DNA of 64,000 nt from Luscinia megarhynchos (lineage: Eukaryota > Chordata > Aves > Passeriformes > Turdidae): positions 39,845,406-39,909,405 of the forward strand of contig JAPFBE010000002.1 in the NCBI GenBank assembly GCA_034336665.1, in the 5' to 3' direction. The notes under the pieces are model-generated. The model worked only from the letters and a program-made list of their open reading frames with translations. It had not been told where the DNA came from and did no database searches. Below, one piece after another: positions 12,001-24,800 of this stretch. The position numbers were made by a program, and so were the translations under genes. How positions within the stretch are numbered: the stretch's first letter is position 1; each line of letters starts with the position of its first letter.

Positions 12001-13217
12001 GAGGAGAATAACCCAGTGGTAATTAGGAGATTCAGGAAGGAGAGGAAGTGAAACAGCAAGGTTCTTAAATTTCAGTGCTGGCTCTGAAAAATGAATTTTA
12101 TGTTGGATAAAGTCTGACATATCAAAGAGAATATAGACGTTTCTCAGAAGGTTTCCAGAACCTTATAAACTGCTGTTAGTCAGCAACAAAAGTTTTAGCT
12201 TGGAAAAACCACACAGCTTGTCTTGGATATAATGGGAGATTATAGCCACTGCCTTCTCATATGATTGGACCTGTCTCAGGACACTGTCCAAAATGAAGGT
12301 ATTCCCTATCATTGTAATAGATACATATTTGATTAGTCAAAGGATCTTGGTAGCATCTTCCAGTGGTCTAGCTTGGTGTGTAAGCAATCTGCTATGACCT
12401 CATCCTTTGTCTTATGAAGGGAGATACCTGAATTTTGAATGAACAGATATGTACTTGGCCAAGAAGGTACAAGATTGAAGGCTGTCATTGAGAAAGAACC
12501 TTTGGGTATCATTTCCAAGTCAGTCTTTCATTGAGCCCTTTATAATTATTTATATGTTAATACATTTTAAAAAACTGTTTGGCAGCTACTAGACAATCTA
12601 AATTAAGGCAAAGTTTTGCATCTTGTTTTAAATAAGGAAGCCAACAATTTCTGGTGAAGAAACAGTAACAACCTGCCTTTGGGGGCTGGTGTGTGTAGCA
12701 TAATCTATTGATTCACTGGAAATTAGAAAGCATTGGTATCTCTTCTGGCTACACTCCAGTGGAATGTGTTAGTTTGGACAAATCACTTAGCTTCCGTGTG
12801 CTTCACTTGCTCCATCTGTAAAAAGGAGATAATTATGGTATATGCCTCTCAAGGATGTTACGGTACTTAATTAGTGAATTTTTAATTCCTTGGAGGTCTT
12901 CAGAGGAAATATATTATATGTTAAATATGTCTAAAGTATATTCAAATAGTTTAAAAATTATTATAATCATTCCCCATTTAAAACAAATTCTTTTTTCTTT
13001 GAAGTCATGGAGCTTTGGGACAAAGAATCAGAGATTCTCAAGAACATATGAAAAAACAGTTTTACCTGCTTCTCAAGTGCTTGTTGGTCAACAGATTACT
13101 TTAAAGGCTATGTTCATCTATTGTAGAAAAAAGAAGAAGAAGGTTATAATTGCTTATATCTTCCAATATGTTGTGTAAAAATGTTTCAGATGGTGGGAAA
13201 GCAACTAATTTCAGGGA
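9064..13217. other. No gene recognised
   Basis: AT-rich, unremarkable sequence. A donor-like CTCAG|GTGAGT near 10502 has an open frame before it (includes GDPDEFIWTSSDLNRVNLL) but no convincing acceptor. I see no repeat family. Confidence 0.6.
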
Positions 13218-13380
13218 ACAATCATAGAACCACAAATCACAGAATGGCATGAGTTGGCGGAGGAGAGAATGGCCTAGAAGAGACTTCAAAGATCATCTAG
13301 TTACAACTGTCCTGCCATGGACAGGGGGACCTTTCACAAAAGCAAGTTGCTTAGGGCACCTCCAACTATAGCCAAGGGCC
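13218..13380 (-). mobile_element. CR1 LINE 3' fragment
   Basis: The plus strand shows the reverse complement of an avian CR1 3' end: degenerate short tail repeats (ATCATAGAA, AATCACAGAATGG), then words corresponding to the 3' UTR, including AAAGATCATCTAGTT and CCTGCCATGGACAGG, then GTTGCTTAGGGCACCTCCAAC. Only about 160 bases remain, so no coding part is left. CR1 copies are typically 5'-truncated, which fits. It is moderately diverged, with one short extra stretch near 13257-13275. Confidence 0.85.
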
Positions 13381-14953
13381 AGCCATGAATTAACATAGAC
13401 CAGAAATTGCAAGCAGGTTTCTTGGACAATCAAGTTCTATAACCACTGAAATATGAATAAGTGTTAGCAAAAGACTTTGAAAGTGTTTAGGTTATGATCA
13501 GGCAGTAAATGAAAAGTGTTATAAGTTGCAGCAGAGTAAAAGAGGGCTTTAGGAGCTACAGTTTACTACAAATGAGTAAGCTTTGCAATACATAGGAAAT
13601 ATAAATGTGGCATTATGTCATGGTCACAGAAGCAGAGCAGGCTCTATCTCTGCTATGTGCAGTTATATATATCTCTGTTATGTTCACAGAACCCATGTCA
13701 AGCCATTATGTCAGATCTGATATACAGCAAGGAAATAGTGCCACATGAAGGAAGTTGTTCATACTGCTCTGTGATATTCAGAAAAAGATGATCATATGTT
13801 TTATCCATTATAAGTTCCTCATGACTTTTGCTTTCTGCTCAAGACATATGTGACATTGCAGTTTTTAGTTTTAGGACTGAGGTAGAGTCAGCTGCCTTTT
13901 TCAGCTACTGAGTGATAATCATTCTGTGCCGTATAGAGTTTAGTTAGAATAACCACATAGAGCCATACATTGATCTAAATGTTTCACATGGATAGAATTA
14001 AATCTCACTCAACACCTTCTTCTCAGTAGCTAATTGTGGCATCTGGCTTAGTTTCAACTTGGTTCCAGATCAAGTAAATATAACAAATATCTGTTAATCT
14101 GTGAGGAATGAAACTTCTTTTTTCTTCAATAAATGAATAATATAGATATATATTTACAGTGGATATAATTCTCATCTTTGTCGCAGCATCATATACTTCA
14201 TTAGTATAAAAAATTGAGTCTAAAATATTAATTAAAAGAAACAAACTGAAATATTCTCTGATGAGTTCTTTATGACAAAATATTGTCAATGGTTGTGTGT
14301 ACATTTGCCTTTTGGTTGAGAACAGCACGACTGCTTGAAAAAAATTCCCTGGCCAAAGCATTTGCTGCAGTTTGATCTAGATTTGTAGAGCAGTTTTACT
14401 GCATGCAACTGGAATTCTAACAAGTAAAAATATTCTGCTCTTGTTGCACACCAAATGCAACTCCAAACCTGGAGTAAATATATAAACATCCACATCTATG
14501 ACTTGTCCTCCAGGTGGCTAAGAACCATCACATAGAAAGGACAGTCAACCCAGGGGACCAAACCAGATGAGTACAGTGTAAGACCCTGACTGAAAAAAAA
14601 ACATTTAGATGTAGAAGCTGCATCAGCAACTGATTTGATCTATTATACTAAACCGCTTCTTAGTACCCACATGGCCAGTATTATCCTGACCACAAATTTT
14701 TCATGTAATTCCATTATTTTAGTTTGATATGTGAATTTATGAATCTATACATGCACACAAATGCACACACGTATATAGAAAGACACATCCTGCATCTGTA
14801 ATTTATTTAAGTAAAAATTCACAGGAAAAAAGGTTTTGAAGTTTTTTTTTCTCACTTCAGTGATGACATTGTTAAAGCTCTTATTCAGAAACTGCAACTT
14901 AGGCAAAAGAGCGCAAAGTTGTCCAAGATTGTCATTGGCTAAAATTCTGTAAA
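13381..14953. other. No gene recognised
   Basis: AT-rich unique sequence. Overlapping minus-strand open frames at 14023-14495 have no family resemblance. The last few hundred bases before 14954 may belong to the degraded LINE that follows, but I cannot show it. Confidence 0.55.
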
Positions 14954-15372
14954 ATGGATTATAGAAGTGAATTACTGGTGAGTGGTAAACCAGCATGCAT
15001 TCAACTGGTGTGTACCAGGGTAACGATTTGCAGTAGCCCTATGAACACTAAGGACATTCCAGAGGACTGGAAGAAAGATAACACCATGCCAGTACTTAAA
15101 AGACTAAATGAGCCAACCCACATAATTATAGGGCTGTCAGCATGACATCGATCCCAGGCAAAATAATAGAGTTACTGAAATGGGATTCTGTTACTAAAAG
15201 AATGAAAGGAGGAAAATGGAATGAATGCCAATCAACATAAACATAAGGAAAATAGACCCTGTCAAAATAACTTTCTTTTGTGCAAGATTACTTCTTTAGT
15301 TGCAAAATGGAATTGTGTTGATACAAGCTACCTAGGTTTTGGTAAGACATGACATGTCTTACAAACTTGCAT
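14954..15372 (+). mobile_element. Ancient CR1/L3-type LINE, reverse-transcriptase fragment
   Basis: The plus-strand translation holds DIPEDWKKDNTMPVLKR (from 15053), matching the N-terminal RT stretch usual in CR1-clade LINEs (pattern P-x-D-W-K/R-x-x-x-x-x-P-V/I-x-K). Further on, after stops and frame shifts, come a region like the NQHGF/T-N-L segment and then YLGFGKT (15329-15349), a decayed YLDF-x-KAFD motif. Order and spacing fit about 100 residues of RT. Frame breaks and weak identity point to an old insertion, much older than the CR1 at 19177. The outer limits are uncertain. Confidence 0.65.
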
Positions 15373-15472
15373 ATATGACATACACAGATAGTTATACATC
15401 ATTTCAGTTTAAAATCAGGGATTCAAAATACAGAGCACTGAATGTGTGAGGTTTGAGCTCAATATTGCAGGT

Positions 15473-15618
15473 TGGGTTTTTTGGTTTTTTTGGTTTTGTT
15501 TTGGTTTTTTTGTTTGTTTGTTTGGATTTTTTTGTTTTGTTTTGGTTTGGTTTTTTGTTTGTTTTTGTTGTTGTTGTCTCCTTGTGTGTTTTTTGTTGTT
15601 GTTGTCGTGTTTTTTTAT
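15473..15618 (+). repeat. T/G-rich low-complexity tract
   Basis: About 145 bases made of GG/G separated by runs of T (GGTTTTTT, GTTTGTTT, GTTGTTGTTG). The resulting frames encode only Phe/Leu/Trp/Val/Cys strings and are not genes. Such tracts grow by slippage. Confidence 0.9.
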
Positions 15619-16877
15619 TGTTATAATCTATTCAATATTTTGTATCAGATATGAAGCAATTGATAATTGATGCATTTCCTCCATTTCTGGCAGTGGAAAA
15701 ATTTGAAGACATAGTTAATGAACAGGGTAGGTTACTGCAATAGAATATTCTGTTTATCTCATTTATGTGAGAGCAAGAAAATCATGGGATGTACTGTGGT
15801 CACTTAAAGAGTAGAGCACCAAGGACCTGCTATATGCCAGGGTTCAGATTTCATTGCTCTCATCGCCTCCAGACCATATGAAACAATGGAGTTTTTTTTA
15901 TTTTCCAGATATTTTTTACAAAGAATGGGATGAGGAGAGACAGGGGAAGCAGTGAAACTATGCTCACTGACTACTGGAAGCAAACACAGGTGTATCCATC
16001 CACTTTCTTTTCTACAGAGAGAAGGTTGCTGGCAACCTCTTCCATTCCCATCCTCATTGACAGGACTCTTCAAATGGTATTTTATCACTCATGGCTTTCC
16101 CTTGTGGCCTCCCTGCCTTGTTTGCCTGGGACTCTTGTGTTTCCTCCCCCCTTAGGGTGCCCCACAACTGACATTTTTGCCACTTCCAGTGACACTAAGG
16201 AGCAGAACTCAGCTGCTCACAAGCTACCTGTGTAATGTATGCTCTTAATATTAAAGAGGTTAATTATGTTCAAAACTTTGGAGGTGAATTCCGTTGGGCT
16301 CTGCAGACAAAACACAGAAGAATGCATGATGCCCATCCACTAAGTATGTAGCCCAGGTCTTAGAATATTACTCTGAGATAGTCAAGTAAGTTCCTTACAC
16401 AGTGTCCAGGAAGAGTTAGTTCTCTTGCAGGGCAATCCAGAAGAAACAGGATGCTAAGTTACCAGCATGTGAAACTCAGAAATGTCTTCAAAGAAGCACC
16501 ACACAAATGATATTGTGGACAGCATCCTCCTTTATTTTACTTTTTAACCTCTGTGTGAACATTTTGATTTTCTGTGGCTGCAGGCAACAGAATAATGTTT
16601 CACAGGCTGCATGCAGCCACTGAGTTAGAGGAAAAGCAACTTCATTTTTATTTTTTTATTACTAAGATATTATTAGATGTAAATTGAGCTTTACCTCAAA
16701 ATTTTCTTGGCTTAGTCCACCAAGACACACAAGACTCTTGGCTTATTCCACAGACATTTGATAAAGAAAAGAGAAACTTAAATTTTGGAGAAAGCCAGTG
16801 CTGCTGCTGCTGCTTTCAATTACTGAAATAAAGTATAAAATTTAGAAATTATCAAACTTAAGTTCAGGTGTGCTTGG
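15619..16877. other. No gene recognised
   Basis: No repeat family or gene is visible. It contains a perfect 14-base palindrome GGCTGCATGCAGCC (16605-16618) and a short (GCT)n run (16800-16814). Open frames on both strands at 15804-16235 overlap each other and show no domain. Confidence 0.6.
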
Positions 16878-16966
16878 GCAAGATTCTCAGCTGATGTAAA
16901 GCAACATAATTTTCTATATTTACAATTGAATTCCCTTCTTTCATATCAGCTGAGAATCTGGCAGCT
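16878..16966. repeat. Palindromic MITE-like or ancient amniote repeat
   Basis: Perfect inverted 15-mers lie at 16881-16895 (AGATTCTCAGCTGAT) and 16945-16959 (ATCAGCTGAGAATCT), with a 49-base spacer that is itself partly symmetrical (TGTAAA near the left arm). The arm text AGATTCTCAGCTG...CAGCTGAGAATCTGGC resembles an old foldback repeat that I recall from reptile and bird genomes; I have not verified the family name. It has no coding capacity. As RNA it would form a long hairpin. Confidence 0.6.
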
Positions 16967-19176
16967 ATTATTTTTTATTTAAGCTTTTAGTATGACATTA
17001 AACTGCTCTGAGAGACTTCTCTTTTTTTGTCTCATTCAACCATAAGCCAATATCCAGAGTACAAATGTTTGGTAATAAATTTTTCTTACCACTGGAATTT
17101 TGACTAGATACAAATGTAATTTAGCTGGTACTTTATTTTACAGCTCAGGGGATTTGTTGGATACTTACTTAGGGCAAAAGCATTTAGTTCTTAGATATTG
17201 ACACCAGCCGTGCTGTCATCTGGCAAACACTGGAGCACATATAGTACTTAGGAGAATTATATTTGGTAAATAAAAAAGATGTGTAAGTAAAAAATATGTT
17301 GATTGTAGTATAGGCTGATATTTTAAGCAGTCACAGATGGCAATGTACTAACTGGTTATTGACAGCAATATCAGCTCTAGAAAGGATTTTGACAGGTCTC
17401 ATCATACAATGATTAATTACTGTGAGGCACTCCAATTTCCTCCCTTGTACAGCTCATGGCTCAGAGTAAAATCTGTTGCTCTTATTACACTCTACAGCAC
17501 AGGAAATATCTTCTCACTGCTGTATCCAAGGACCAATCAAAACCCTAAAAGTCAGTCAAATAAGACTCACAGTCTATGCTGGAAAGGCCTTTCCTCAAGG
17601 GATTGAGAAAGGAAGGAAGTTAATACAGCTTTGCTCTCTGTGTTTTAATTTGTTTTAAATGAACAGTGGGTAGTAGATATGAATGGTTTTCTGAGGAGAG
17701 CAGGTGGGTCTTAGTCAAGTCACTTCTCAGATTATGTATAAAATTATATAGGTGAAAAATTAACAGCTGTGAGGGGAAGCAAAGGATAGGAGACTTCATG
17801 CCTAAAACGTATACATTAAAAGGACAATAATTGAAATAAGAGTTTTGTATTTTCCTGAGACTTTTCCTAAAACAGAGAAATTGTCCATTTGAAGAGTTTC
17901 TTCTATGCTCCTGGTGTTGCATACATAGTGATATTGGATGTAAAGTGGCCATTGAGATTTCCCAGAAATGAACAGGGCCAAGCCCTGTCTGATCATTTTC
18001 AGAGAAAATTTTCAGCAAGTAGCTCTGTCAAGAAGGCTTTTTACAGTGTAATGGTTTTTAATAAGTTAAAGGAGATGCTACATTATGAGAATACTGAAAT
18101 GTGTTAAAAGTCTGAAAGTTCTCCCTTGCGTGAGCTGAAACAATAGGAAGCATGTATGTGGGGTGAACTGTCATACAGTGTGGAATTCTGTTTAAGATTT
18201 TCAGGCTAGCTCCAGATGAGGTAGTAGATCTGCACATCTGTACAACTCTGAACAGAAATTGTAGTCTGGGTCCTGGAAGCAGTGCAGATGCACGGTGGCT
18301 GCACTGAATTATGCTTTGGCTAGTGCAGTTATGCTGACGTGGCCATGCTGCTTCCAGTGTTAGCCTTAAAATAAGACTAGCTAGCTTAGGTCTCTGTGCC
18401 CTACAGTGCAAACTTATCTGCAGTCTTCACCCTTACCAGAATCTGCAAATGTTGACACTTTAAATATACCACCTGTTGTGTCTGCAAAAGAGGGTGGGAA
18501 TGCTCAGGGTATATCCAGCTGTAATTAGGAAGCTGTACTCTGAGGTTGGCATTGCTCTTTATTTCTCCTGTCCTTCTTCCTCATAAAATTAGACATAAGG
18601 ACAATTGATTGCTCAGAACTGTGCCTAAAGTTAGCAAAGGCAAACCCTTTATTTGGTTCTTGGTGGCTGTGTTTTGCATCAAGGGCTGAGGATTTGGCTG
18701 CCTGCTTAAGGTCAAACCTCACCTTGATTGACAGAGTTTTAGATGCTGGTGTGTTTGTGTGCATATCTGTGCTGAGTGTAAAGGTGTTTTCAACTTCCTC
18801 TGCAACATAGGATGTGGTTCAGCTTTTGGGAATCATCAGGGCAGCTCTCACTTTGTCAGTTTTCTAAGATCAAAGGATCTTTTGGAATTACTGATGCCTT
18901 GATCTCCACTTCTCAGTCTGTAGCACAGAGCTTATTCTGAAACACTTGGGTCTAATTAAAACCTTAGGGTTTGTGTGAAACTGAATGATATAAAAGGTTT
19001 GTGATAAAAAAGAAGGAGAAGACCACATGATCATCAGGATTGGTCACTTGGTGATCTTTTCCAGAATTATGTTCTAGAGGTCTTTGTCTTCTCCCTGTGG
19101 AACAGAAGGAGATAAGGATATTATATATATTCAAGAGCTCTAAAGCTGTAAGGAAACCTGCCTTGAATTTATTTCC
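16967..19176. other. No gene recognised
   Basis: Open frames occur on both strands at 17409-18411, the longest of 132 codons (17620-18018, minus). They overlap antisense to one another and resemble no family. No repeat is recognised. Confidence 0.6.
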
Positions 19177-19830
19177 ACAGAATCACATAATCAAAGAATG
19201 GGTCAGTTTGGAAGGGACCACACTGGCTCACCTGGTCCAATCTTCCTGCTCAAGCAGGGTCATCCCAGAGCACATGGCACAGGATTGTATCCAGACTCTT
19301 CTGGAATAGCTCCAGAGAGGGAGACTCCACCACCTCTCTGGCCAATCAGTTGCAGTGTATGGTCACTTGTAGTAAAGGTCTTCTTCATGTTCAGGTGGAA
19401 CTTTCTGAACATGAATTTCTGCCCATTGCCTTTTGTTCTCTTGGCTGGCACTATCGAGAAGAGTCTGGATCCATCTTCTTGGCAACCATGCTTTAGATAT
19501 TTATAGACAGTAAGGTCACTTTTCAGTACTCTCTTCTTGAAGCTGATCAGGCCCAGACCTCTTGGTATTTCCTAAAAAGAGACTTGCTCTTGTTCCCTGA
19601 TCAACTCTGTGGCTCTTGCTTGTTCTCACTCTGGGAGCTCCATGTCTCTCTTGTACCAATAAGCCTGGAACTGCACATAGCACTCTGGGTGTGACCTCAC
19701 CAGGGTGTAAGTAGAAGGGCAGGATCATCTCCCTTGACCTGCTGGCTATGCTCTTCCTAATGAACTCCTTCATGGCTACAGAAAAAAAAAAATAGCCCTC
19801 TCCTTGGCTGACAGCAGGACAGAGGCCTGA
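19177..19830 (-). mobile_element. CR1 LINE, 5'-truncated, with ORF2 C-terminus
   Basis: The plus strand is the reverse complement of the last ~650 bases of an avian CR1. From low to high coordinates come the degenerate tail repeat (AATCACATAATCAAAGAATG), the 3' UTR (including GGAGACTCCACCACCTCTCTGG and GATATTTATAGACAGTAAGG-like words), then the end of ORF2. On the minus strand the frame FIRKSIASRSREMILPFY (near 19700-19765) matches the conserved C-terminal part of CR1 ORF2; it then loses frame where S-A-L-V-R-P-H is expected. Frame breaks and the missing 5' part show it is dead. 5' truncation is the norm for CR1. Confidence 0.93.
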
Positions 19831-21819
19831 ATCTTCTCTCACTTAAATGCTATTCAGTGATCACAGGTGAAACATATTTACTTTAGTGTTCACTTTTTGA
19901 CCTGATTACCACTGATGAAGCATGAGGTATGTTGCATCAGTAAAACAGGCAGGCAGCAGTTTGATGTGTCTTAATAGCTGAGAGCATGGGAGCACCCCAC
20001 AAAATTGCTTCATCCAAAGGTACAGTTGATACAGTTATGAAGGGGGGTGTGCAGAAACAGAAGAGCAGGAATGTGGTGCTGTCACCTATAGGCTCTTGTT
20101 TGACATTTCTTTCAAACCCATAAGAAAGAACACACAGCCAGGAGGCACTAAAAGGAAAAAAAAACCAGCTTTAGAAATAGGTGGATAATTTCCACAACTG
20201 AGCCGAAGTTAAAAGATAGGGAAAAAAACTATGCCGTGATATGCCTGATCCTGTATCTGATCACAAAGGCCCAATGTCACTAAAGTCAGGCTAACAACAT
20301 GTCACCTCACCTGATGATAACAGATTTATAGGTTCAGACTCCACCTATGTAGTCACAGGAAGCCGGAATCCCAGGTGAAACACACACAGCACCGGGGTCT
20401 CACAGAGTTCTGCTCAGCAGAGTTGCAGTTAAAAGGCAAGAGGAAAAAATCCTATGCTATAACTGATTTCTGAAAATCATAAAAGAAGTAAAATTAATAC
20501 TCATGACTTGAGATGAAAACTATAAATGGTGGGGAATCATGAATATCCTTAGGGGACATTAGGAACCCAACAGGCAGTCAAGTGATTTAAGATAGGTAGA
20601 AAAGTTACGGATGTTTTTAATGCTAAAAATTTTATCTCCAATGTGTCCTTCAAGGTCAAACATATGCCATAGGTTCATAGCCAAAACATTGGTTTTCTCT
20701 CTTAGGGGCCTTACTTTAGATTACTGATGCTGGAAGCTGATGCATGAAATTGCCTAATGGCTGCTTGAATTCATGCAGTAGGACAGTTAATGTGGCATCC
20801 TTGCTTAGTGTAAATAAAACTCCTTACTATGAGAATAGTTTTCCAAGTTTTGCAATTCAGTGAGTTTGCAAAGTGTTGCAAACCAATATCAAATTTGCAA
20901 AATCAGATTACAAATTCAATCTATTATCACCTCCCCACCCAAACTTCACCTAATAATATGTTCCACATTCATTGCTTTTATTGAGCATTTAAGATGTTGG
21001 ATTTTTTTCTATTAACATTACTTTTAACAATCCAGTTAAAATAGATTCTGTAAATCTGTTTTGTCCATTGATCTAAAACCTAAACATAAATATGACAATA
21101 ACGTATGAAGTAGTTTTTATGTGCAAGGTCTTGAGAGTTACAGGATCTTCAAGAGTTACAGCAAACTGTACTTGGAGTTATCTACAGAATCATATTCTCT
21201 TGTTCCTAAGCCTTCAGGTAGCAGTGCTTTTTTATAGGGCCTTATTGGTTATCTATAATTGCTATTAAATAGCAAAAATAATTTACTAAAAGTAATATAT
21301 TCATGGAAATTATACCATTATAACTACTGTATTTATAAAGTATTGAATATATATATGTAATAGATATACACCATAATTACCATATACATAGCTAGATATC
21401 CATTATATCAACTTTTATATCTGAATTTTAGAATTTTTTATGAACTTTAAGTGCTATTGCTTTACAGTTCTAGTAGTATTAAAACCTTTGTTCCCCAAAT
21501 TAAATCTTTTATTGTATTGACATGTTTTCTTAAAGCTGAGGTGATACAAACCCTGACCTATACCATGCTACATAATTAAACAAATATATAAATAAAATAT
21601 ATTAATCAAAAATAAACTGAACCATGCAGACATGCATGTGATTAAAAAGGGGAGAAATGTTTTATTGCTTGAAAGCTGTTTTAGACTAAGAAGAGATGAC
21701 AGTGTCCCTAAGTAGAAAAACATATTTTGAAGAACAAACCAAAATGAGAGTTTTATTAATAGTAGACTGAATCTGGTAGAGCTTCCCTAAATGTGTTTAC
21801 TGTTTACTCTTGATATATC
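19831..21819. other. No gene recognised
   Basis: Unique AT-rich sequence, somewhat richer in GC and CpG at 20210-20430. Around 21310-21420 it is strongly AT-rich with TATATA words. No coding or repeat signature is supportable. Confidence 0.6.
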
Positions 21820-21847
21820 TTTTTTTTTTTCCTTTTTTTTCCCCCCC
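21820..21847 (+). repeat. Pyrimidine tract
   Basis: A 28-base run of T and C ending in seven C's. It lies within 300 bases of short both-strand open frames that I do not consider genes. Confidence 0.9.
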
Positions 21848-24800
21848 TCAATCTCCAAGTTACACCAGAAAGTTTCTGGTTAGTATAGCTGTGATGGGGA
21901 GACCTAGTGAGGAGATGATGCTGTACACAAGGTTTATCAGCCAGTGGGAAATCGTCAGTGGAAGGAGAATCCAGAAGAGTAGGAGTAATGCTCAAGGGGA
22001 GCAGGACTGTTGAGTAAAGGGAGTCAGCTGGGGCTCTGATCTGTGGAGGGCTGGATGGAATTGCTGTAGAAATGCAGAAATGCTTTGAAATGAGGGTGTT
22101 AAAGATAGATCTCCAGAAGAAAGATATCTTTGGCCAGGAGGAATGGGGAAATTTGTGTTTGGAAATTCTTGAAGTATGGGTGGACCTCTGGTGTGAAATT
22201 TTGAGATGCCCTCACTAGGCATTTTTATCCCTTAATCTCTCTTTGCAGGGATGGTGACCCTACTCAGGCCCTTGTAAGTGTTGTAGGCTTAACTGTGCCC
22301 TCTGAATTCTTAAGTTTGAGGAGATTAGCATAACCTTCCAAGCTGTGCAAAGGAAAATGAATGCCTGCAGTATATGTGTGGGAAGAGTATGTGGAACTTC
22401 TGCATCTGTATCATACTACAGAGTGAGGGATAGGGCATTTGCTTTGTTACTCAAAAGAGGTTAGAACAATAATATGCAGCCCCAACTAAACCTGTATGTT
22501 GAAGGAACACACTGTGGTGTGCAAGCAGTGACAGACTTATCATTTTCACAGCCATAAAAATGGGACAAGAGATCCCCAGATTCTATCTCCAAATGACAGG
22601 CTTCTTTTCTATCTGTCCAAGGGTAAATGGCAAAGCTATAGTCAGGCCTTAAGTAATATGGTGTCTACATATTCTTCCATGAAGAATTAAAGAATTTTTG
22701 CTACTGAAAATATATCACCTCTTCTTGACAAGGAGATTTCAATCCATGATACTCAATATGAATACAGTCCCACTATATATAATCCAACTCAGCATTCCTG
22801 ACATGAAAATGATTTAGGGAAATTCTGTATGGTGCCATGGGTGGCATCTTTTCATTAAATCAAAAGAAGTGAAAAGCACATCAGAATTTTATGCATTGCA
22901 CAAAGAAACAGCTAGACCCTTTCTCAGTAAAATGATGGGGAGCAGGCTGATTGCCATCTAGGATGCAACTAATTGGTGTGTTCTCTGGGGTGTGATAGGA
23001 TATCAGACTATCAGGCATAATATTACTGTCTTATAAAGCTACTGCATAATGCAACCAGTAGAGTGTGCCACAAAGGTTATCCTAAAGGACAGCATGATTT
23101 TAAAGTCAGTCTGCTGTTCTGTGATGAACCAAGGATGTTTCTACATGAATAGGTTAATGCAAAATCTGGTTCTAGCTTGCATGCTTACTGTAACATGCAT
23201 TTAATACATGTACAGATCTACATGTGTTCCTGTATAAAGATGTGAGAAAGACTTGAAGAGATAACTGGAGACATTCTGGTCTGAAGTGGTAAAGACAGAC
23301 ATTTTACACCCACTATGAACAGGAAGCAGTGCAGGTATTATACTGGTAAAAATATCCAAGTGATGATAAGGAAGCTGGATGAAACAAATGTCATTAAGAG
23401 AAATCTTTAAATAAAAGACTGCAAAAACATAGGCACATACTATGATAACCAAAAGGCATTTTAATTGGCAAAATAGAAGAGAGAAAAATTGACAAGAGAA
23501 ATCTATAATATTTTGGCTTGTGTTTTTAAAATTTATTTTATTTTTATTAATGTTTTAATGGCAGATCATAAAATAATTTTTACAGAGAATTTGCACTAGA
23601 TTGGAAAGGAAAAATGTTGAAATTATATACTCCTTGGTGCATATGTCAGTTAGATTGTATGTAGATGAGACTCCACTTACAGTAATTTAGGCTCATATTA
23701 TATTGAGTTATTACAGTTTGGTCCCCTCTCCACTTCCAAGTGAAAACCATTGTAAAACAGACATGAATCTAATCCAAGACAGAGGCAGCCCCCTCCTCCT
23801 CACCATGCCCCCAGACCTCTTACTGCAATCTGAAAGCATTCTGTGCATGACAATACCTGACTGTAATTCTTCATTCATGCAATTTGCTGGGAGATGTTTC
23901 TGAAGCTGAGTGGTAAACACTTCTTTACTGACCTTTGGCAAGTAAGGTGTTGGGATATGAGGGGAAAAAATAATGAGGCTTTTATTAAAGATGCTAGAGT
24001 TCTTATGGGTTAAGTGAACTGTCACTTATTTAGATAAACTGGGACAATACACTGATCAGAAATACTGGAGATAATAGAGCTTACAGCATCCTGTCTTTAA
24101 GGAAGCAGAATTTTTCTGGCAAAATGTCAAGTGAGAATTTGGTACTTAGTAGCTCGAGGATGACATCCTCAATCTGTGCAATAGTTAATAAAAAGCCAGG
24201 TGTCTTTGGTAAAGGAGTAATAGGAAGGAAGGAGGGATGGAAGGAAGGGTGACTAATGGAATATAATTGCATATGGATATTGGATATGGATTTTGTTCAC
24301 TCTACACAGCAACTACGGATATTTTCATACATGTTTGAAAAATTGTCCAAGGGGACAAATGTCGCTTCCTTAGGATTTAAAGAAAATACGGCTGTACAAA
24401 AACAAATTTACACAACTGGTGAAAGCAATGAAAATCCTATTTCTGTGGAGAAGCAAAATCCTGCATCACCTAGTTTCTTATCTCATCCACTTTGCTGTAA
24501 GAGAAAGATTACATAATTATGTATCTGCTTGTCCATATAGTTGTGGTAAATTATATTCCTTTACTTTTAGCCTATATAAGAGAGTGCTACTTGTCAGTTA
24601 CTGTAGGCAGGATGGTAGCATCACATCATTACTGATATTAAAATCATCAATAATTTTCATTATCAGCCCCCATTTTAAGTTCCTATTATTCAGTTGCTTA
24701 TAGCTTGGCACAACTGCAGTCCTTGGGGTAGAAATCTCTCCATGTTTTGTGTCAGCCTCAGGTTAAGATTTCTTATTTTTGCATTTTAGTTTCATTTCAA

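Noticed and set aside
15446..15670. Phe/Leu/Trp-rich frames resembling a membrane protein
   Set aside because: They are the translation of a T/G low-complexity tract.
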